This document shows positions 44,040 to 48,256 of a DNA stretch of 48,256 nt, in pieces. Location of the stretch: assembly GCA_002479415.1 (NCBI GenBank), contig DLMZ01000034.1:1-48256 (forward strand), given 5' to 3'. Each line of letters begins with the position of its first letter. Within the stretch, counting starts at the first letter, position 1. Made by a program: the position numbers and the translations under genes. The notes below the pieces were generated by a model that had not been told where the DNA came from, made no database searches, and saw only the letters and a program-made list of their open reading frames with translations. Source of the stretch: Firmicutes bacterium UBA7523 (GTDB taxonomy: Bacteria > Bacillota > Dethiobacteria > Dethiobacterales > Dethiobacteraceae).

Positions 44040-46625
44040 ATGGATATAAGTAAATTTACGGAAAAAGCGCAACTTGCATTAAATGAAGCTCAGGATTTAG
44101 CCGTACGGAACGGCCACCAGGCAATTGACGTAGAGCATCTTTTTCATGCTCTGCTTCTGCAGGAAAACGGGCTGACACCCCGCCTTTTTGAAAAAGCTGG
44201 CTTTAGCGTATCTCTGCTGCAGCCAAAGCTTACTGACATTCTCAGAAAAATTCCCTCTGTCACAGGGTCTACATCCACATATATTTCCCAGCGCCTGAAT
44301 CAGTTATTGCTCCGCGGTCAGGATGAAGCAAAAAAGCTAAAGGATGAATACGTAAGCGTTGAGCACTTAGTGCTGGCAATGTTTGAAGAGAAAGACGACA
44401 CACCGGTAAGCAAGCTCTTCCGCAGTTTAAACATAACGCGTGAAGTGTTCCTGCAAGCTATGACAGAAGTGCGCGGGAATCAAAGAGTAACCAGCGCTAA
44501 TCCGGAAGAAACTTACGAAGCGTTAGAAAAGTACGGCCGAGACTTAACTGAGTTGGCCAAAAACAATAAACTTGATCCGGTTATAGGGCGCGATACGGAA
44601 GTTCGCCGCGTTATTCAGGTTCTTTCACGCCGCACAAAAAACAACCCTGTTCTCATCGGAGAACCGGGAGTGGGGAAAACTGCAATCGCTGAAGGGCTGG
44701 CTCGAAGGATTGTAGCCGGAGATGTACCAGAAAGCTTAAAGGACAGAAAGATTGTTTCGCTGGATATGGGAGCGCTGGTTGCCGGAGCAAAGTTCCGCGG
44801 CGAGTTTGAAGAGCGCTTAAAAGCAGTACTGCAAGAAGTCACCAAATCTGAAGGACGCATCATCCTCTTCATTGACGAGCTCCATACAGTAGTGGGCGCT
44901 GGAAAAGCAGAGGGCTCCATGGATGCGGGCAATATGCTAAAGCCTATGCTGGCCCGGGGAGAACTGCACTGCATTGGTGCTACCACTTTGGACGAATACC
45001 GCAAGTATATCGAGAAGGATGCTGCGCTGGAGCGACGTTTTCAGCCTGTTATGGTGGAGGAGCCCAGTGTTGAAAGCACAATTTCTATCCTGCGCGGTCT
45101 GCGGGAGCGCTACGAGCTCCATCATGGTGTACGGATACAAGACGCCGCCCTTGTTGCTGCCGCTGTACTCAGCCACCGTTACATTTCGGACCGTTTCCTT
45201 CCTGACAAAGCCATCGACCTCATCGATGAATCAGCTGCCAAGCTGCGTACAGAAATGGAAAGCATGCCCGAGGAACTGGAAACACTGGAACGTCGACTAA
45301 TGCAGCTGGAAATTGAACGGGAAGCGCTGCGAAAAGAAAAGGATCAAGCCTCCCAAGAAAGGCTTCAAGCACTGGAGAAAGAACTTGCTAACATAAAAGC
45401 GGACCGTGATTCGGTTCGTGCTCAGTGGGAAACAGAAAAAGGCACAATCGGCGGATTAAGTTCCTTACGGGAAGAGCTGGAGCAAGCAAGGCATGAAATG
45501 GAGCAAGCTCAACGGGAATATGATTTAAACAAGGTTGCAGAATACCAATACGGCAAAATCCCCGAGCTGGAACGCAGGATCAAAGATGCAGAAACCGTTT
45601 TGACAGGGAATGAAGCCCGGCTCCTTAAGGAAGAAGTTACCCCTGAGGAAATAGCCGAAGTGGTTTCTCGCTGGACAGGTATTCCCCTTAATCGCTTACT
45701 GGAAGGGGAAAAAGAAAAACTCCTTCGTCTAGATGAGATTATCCATGAAAGGGTAATCGGACAGGAAGAAGCGGTGCAAGCAGTTACCGACGCAGTTATC
45801 CGTGCCCGCTCCGGCCTCAAAGACCCCAAACGTCCCATCGGTTCCTTTATATTCCTCGGCCCCACCGGTGTAGGGAAAACAGAATTGGCCCGCTCTTTAG
45901 CCGAGTCACTTTTTGATAGCGAAGAAAATATGGTAAGAATAGATATGAGTGAATATATGGAGAAGCATACTGTTGCCCGTTTAATCGGCGCCCCTCCCGG
46001 CTATGTGGGTTACGACGAAGGCGGTCAGCTGACTGAGGCTGTAAGACGCAAGCCCTACTGCGTACTGCTTTTTGATGAAATTGAAAAAGCCCACCATGAT
46101 GTCTTTAACGTACTCCTGCAAATCCTGGACGATGGACGGCTTACCGACAGCCACGGGCGCACCGTCGATTTTAAAAATACAATTATTATCATGACCAGCA
46201 ATATAGGCAGCGCCCATCTGCTGGAGAATATCCAATCATCCGGAGAAATAGCCGAAAGCGTTAAAGAGCGTGTATTTAATGAACTACGCGCCCATTTTCG
46301 CCCAGAATTCCTAAACCGTGTGGATGAGATAGTCCTCTTTAAACCTCTTACTCTGGCAGAAACCACACGTATTATTGATTTACAGCTAGACCTACTGCGC
46401 AAACGTTTATCAGAGCGTTATATCACTTTAGAGCTAACAGAAGAAGCCAAAAAATTTATAGCCGAAGCCGGGTACGACCCTGTCTACGGCGCAAGACCCC
46501 TTAAACGCTACCTGCAGCGTGAAGTCGAAACAGCATTAGCCAGAAAACTAATTTCCGGGGAAATAACAGAACATAGCAACGTATCTATAGATTTGCAGGA
46601 TGACAAGCTTATCTTTAAAACATAA
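44040..46625 (+). CDS. clpB: ATP-dependent disaggregase ClpB
   Basis: This 861-residue Hsp100 chaperone, with DnaK, pulls apart protein aggregates. The N-terminal repeat domain (about 1-145), AAA1 with GEPGVGKTAIAEG and the pore loop KFRGEFEERL, a long M-domain coiled coil (about 405-530; EELETLERRLMQLEIERE), and AAA2 with GPTGVGKTELAR, pore loop GYVGYDEGG and sensor FLNRVDEI are all present. The presence of the M domain and absence of a ClpP loop separate it from ClpC/ClpA. The start has AAGGGAG. The stop codon is immediately followed by a repeat element. Confidence 0.97.
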   Translation: MDISKFTEKAQLALNEAQDLAVRNGHQAIDVEHLFHALLLQENGLTPRLFEKAGFSVSLLQPKLTDILRKIPSVTGSTSTYISQRLNQLLLRGQDEAKKLKDEYVSVEHLVLAMFEEKDDTPVSKLFRSLNITREVFLQAMTEVRGNQRVTSANPEETYEALEKYGRDLTELAKNNKLDPVIGRDTEVRRVIQVLSRRTKNNPVLIGEPGVGKTAIAEGLARRIVAGDVPESLKDRKIVSLDMGALVAGAKFRGEFEERLKAVLQEVTKSEGRIILFIDELHTVVGAGKAEGSMDAGNMLKPMLARGELHCIGATTLDEYRKYIEKDAALERRFQPVMVEEPSVESTISILRGLRERYELHHGVRIQDAALVAAAVLSHRYISDRFLPDKAIDLIDESAAKLRTEMESMPEELETLERRLMQLEIEREALRKEKDQASQERLQALEKELANIKADRDSVRAQWETEKGTIGGLSSLREELEQARHEMEQAQREYDLNKVAEYQYGKIPELERRIKDAETVLTGNEARLLKEEVTPEEIAEVVSRWTGIPLNRLLEGEKEKLLRLDEIIHERVIGQEEAVQAVTDAVIRARSGLKDPKRPIGSFIFLGPTGVGKTELARSLAESLFDSEENMVRIDMSEYMEKHTVARLIGAPPGYVGYDEGGQLTEAVRRKPYCVLLFDEIEKAHHDVFNVLLQILDDGRLTDSHGRTVDFKNTIIIMTSNIGSAHLLENIQSSGEIAESVKERVFNELRAHFRPEFLNRVDEIVLFKPLTLAETTRIIDLQLDLLRKRLSERYITLELTEEAKKFIAEAGYDPVYGARPLKRYLQREVETALARKLISGEITEHSNVSIDLQDDKLIFKT

Positions 46626-46768
46626 CGAAGCATTTCGCCTTTTCAACCCCAGTCCAGGCCGTTCAAAAAGGATGAAGTGCAAGAAATAAATACACCCAGC
46701 ACCGCAGACGTATTTAATATACGTTGAGGATGCTGGGTGTATGCAGTGACGAAGCAATTCGCCTTTTT
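46625..46768. repeat. Hairpin repeat element, copy A
   Basis: This element fills the space exactly between the clpB stop and the HD-gene stop. It starts with ACGAAGCA, contains a hairpin with arms ACACCCAGCA (46692-46701) and TGCTGGGTGT (46731-46740) and an inner ACGTAT/ATACGT stem, and ends with a second ACGAAGCA (46749) 124 bp after the first. Related copies lie at 48048-48256. It may act as a two-way terminator. Short open frames across it are not genes. Confidence 0.8.
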
Positions 46769-47970
46769 CAACGGCATTCAGAAAAATAATCAAACCACGC
46801 TCCAAAATCCATCCCCGAAACAACCTTGCTCTTAAAGCCTTCATGTATTTTCCGGCAGCCGTCTTCGAGATAATGGGATTTTATGCCGTGCCTTATGGAA
46901 AAGTACGCCTCCAAATATGCGGCAAAATTATCGCAAGCTTTGACTAATTCTCCATTCAGCGGTGAAAAAGAATCTTCATTATATTTTTCACTTATTTCAC
47001 CGCTTCCTACTATCATTATTTCCCCATTGATTAATACCTTATTTTTAAACTCGTTCTCGGTAAAGTAACGGATTTGCTTATGCCAGGCAACAGGCAGAAG
47101 AGGAAACAGCTTTTCCTCCACCTGCCTTTTTTCTATTTCTTTAATCAAAGCATCCAATCCCTCAACCGATCTTTTCACCGGAGAGACGATGTCACGGGTG
47201 AGAACCTCGGGCAAGTCATGAAATAAGCCTGTGAGGTAATTATTAACAATTCTATTGTCGCAAGCGTCTAGCTCCACGGAGCAAAGATAGGACAGCATGG
47301 CTACAATCAACATATGCCCCATTACCGAAGTTTCTGGAATCCGCTGTGTCTGTGCCCAGCGCTGCTGGAAACGCAATTGGCCGACCAAGTCCATAAAATT
47401 GCTGGTCTTTTTTCCCAGCTGCAGCTTCTGCACTCCGGCTAAATCATAATGCTCTTCAATCTCATCGGCAATTTTGGCGCTGGTCTCCTCTAGGCCATAA
47501 AGACCCTTGTTAAAATTATAAATAAACTTAAATTCCCAATTAGTAGCCAAATAATGAGCTGCTTTAAGAATCTTTTTTTCATAGTAGCAGTATTCAGGAT
47601 TAAATAGATATGATTCAAACTTGTTTAGGAAATCTCCTTTTGTAGTATCTATGCTTTCTCGTAATCGATCTAATACCCACGAGTTAAGCATCTCTCCCTT
47701 TTCGGTCATTAGCTTGTGAAAAATAGGAGGTTTAATATCTGTGAGTACTATTCTGTGCAGAAACTCAAAAAAGCCGCCCTCAATCAATTTTCTCCAATCA
47801 ATAACAGCCTTTCTGTCACTCTCCTCAAACTTAGCTAAAACAAAAGCGTAAATCATTTTATGAGCCTGCTTATCCAGTTCGGTAAAGCCTTTGGGCGGCC
47901 GGATATGGTCATTCCAGCGCTGTATACTAGCTGCCTCGTACAAAAGCTCAATAAGTTCTTTTTTAACCAT
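46768..47970 (-). CDS. HD-domain phosphohydrolase-like protein
   Basis: The protein has about 400 residues. An N-terminal helical region of some 200 residues precedes an HD domain with His219 (TSVMGHMLIVAML), His251-Asp252 (GLFHDLPEVLTRDIVSPVK) and a downstream acidic stretch, resembling the YfbR/HD_3 nucleotidase group. The substrate is unknown. The ATG at 47970 has GAAGGTG-type purines upstream; the frame continues to 48003. It is flanked by direct copies of the same repeat element, unlike any other gene here. Confidence 0.78.
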   Translation of the reverse strand: MVKKELIELLYEAASIQRWNDHIRPPKGFTELDKQAHKMIYAFVLAKFEESDRKAVIDWRKLIEGGFFEFLHRIVLTDIKPPIFHKLMTEKGEMLNSWVLDRLRESIDTTKGDFLNKFESYLFNPEYCYYEKKILKAAHYLATNWEFKFIYNFNKGLYGLEETSAKIADEIEEHYDLAGVQKLQLGKKTSNFMDLVGQLRFQQRWAQTQRIPETSVMGHMLIVAMLSYLCSVELDACDNRIVNNYLTGLFHDLPEVLTRDIVSPVKRSVEGLDALIKEIEKRQVEEKLFPLLPVAWHKQIRYFTENEFKNKVLINGEIMIVGSGEISEKYNEDSFSPLNGELVKACDNFAAYLEAYFSIRHGIKSHYLEDGCRKIHEGFKSKVVSGMDFGAWFDYFSECR

Positions 47971-48047
47971 TTCTCTCACACCTTCAATGCTATTTACATA
48001 CAATAGTAAGTTATTCTATCGAAACTGCTCCTATCCTTTTCTTTGAA

Positions 48048-48256
48048 CAACAAAAAAAATACACCCAGCGGTGACGAAGCAATGCACCTTCTCCATTCCC
48101 TGTCCAGACCGCCAAAAATGGAGGCAGTGCGAGAAACAAATAATCCCAGCACCGCAGACGTATTTTATATACGTTGAGGATGCTGGGATTATGCAGTGAC
48201 GAAGCAATGCGCCTTTTCCCCTCCCTGTCCAGGCCGCCAATAAAGGAGGCAGTGCG
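48048..48256. repeat. Hairpin repeat element, copies B and C (runs off the window)
   Basis: Copy B carries the hairpin with arms AATCCCAGCA (48142-48151) and TGCTGGGATT (48181-48190). GTGACGAAGCAATGC occurs at 48071-48085 and 48196-48210, a 125-bp period. Just before it, at 48061, the left arm ACACCCAGC is joined directly to the post-hairpin sequence, a copy that lost its hairpin (copy C). A further unit begins at the window end. Confidence 0.8.

Noticed and set aside
46548..46844. Open frames over the hairpin repeats (46548-46844 and 48031-48240)
   Set aside because: Their similarity to each other comes only from the repeat element; they overlap clpB and the HD gene and lack ribosome sites.

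Overview
The window reads as chromosome of a low-to-moderate G+C, endospore-type Bacillota (class Clostridia). The evidence is the gene content: a yerC-pcrA-ligA run, a YtpB-type C35 terpene synthase beside a polyprenyl synthase, TGS-domain GTPase and uridine kinase, a clostridial-type aconitase, a rubredoxin/ferritin-like protein and perfect Spo0A-box sequences. I cannot name the species. No rRNA or tRNA gene was seen.

1-13.6 kb: one complete type I-B CRISPR-Cas locus, all read leftward. The array (8-4427) has 67 repeats, 66 of them identical by eye and one degenerate terminal repeat at 8-37, with 66 spacers of 35-39 bp. Repeat polarity (the transcript repeat ends in ATTGAAAC) puts the leader at 4428-4591, beside cas2. 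The cas genes in transcription order are cas6, cas8b, cas7, cas5, cas3, cas4, cas1, cas2, preceded by a WYL-domain regulator. An isolated 12-nt piece of the repeat, including most of the crRNA handle, lies between cas3 and cas4. Several spacers cover phage-like gene starts, and one encodes an amidase motif.

14.8-19.7 kb: a peptide-modification island and the most original part of the window. On the + strand a 72-codon peptide gene is followed by a radical SAM/SPASM enzyme with an N-terminal PqqD-like (RRE) domain. The N-terminal half of the peptide resembles the T2SSE_N/MshEN fold and its tail carries a Cys-x-Cys. Two Spo0A-box-like sequences exactly 20 bp apart lie upstream. On the - strand a second set comprises two further radical SAM proteins and a stand-alone PqqD-like protein with an unusual N-terminal half. 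A Phd/RelE-type toxin-antitoxin pair lies between the two sets, and its promoter sits inside a perfect 24-bp inverted repeat.

20-28.6 kb: a TipA-type MerR regulator with the typical 19-bp-spaced promoter, and lysA convergent with a methyltransferase and overlapping it by 61 bp. Next come a small membrane protein, a frameshifted metallophosphoesterase, a decayed second copy of the lysA 3' end, and a three-gene cluster of membrane and zinc-ribbon proteins of unknown function.

28.9-46.6 kb: mostly housekeeping genes. In order these are YjbQ, an EFR1-type flavodoxin/ferredoxin, LigA, PcrA, YerC, family-4 uracil-DNA glycosylase, polyprenyl synthase and YtpB, a CxxxCxxCC protein, a rubredoxin/ferritin-like protein, aconitase, TGS GTPase, TGS uridine kinase and ClpB.

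46.6-48.3 kb: an HD-domain protein flanked by direct copies of a repeat of about 125 bp. The repeat's hairpin arms differ between copies by compensating base-pair changes.
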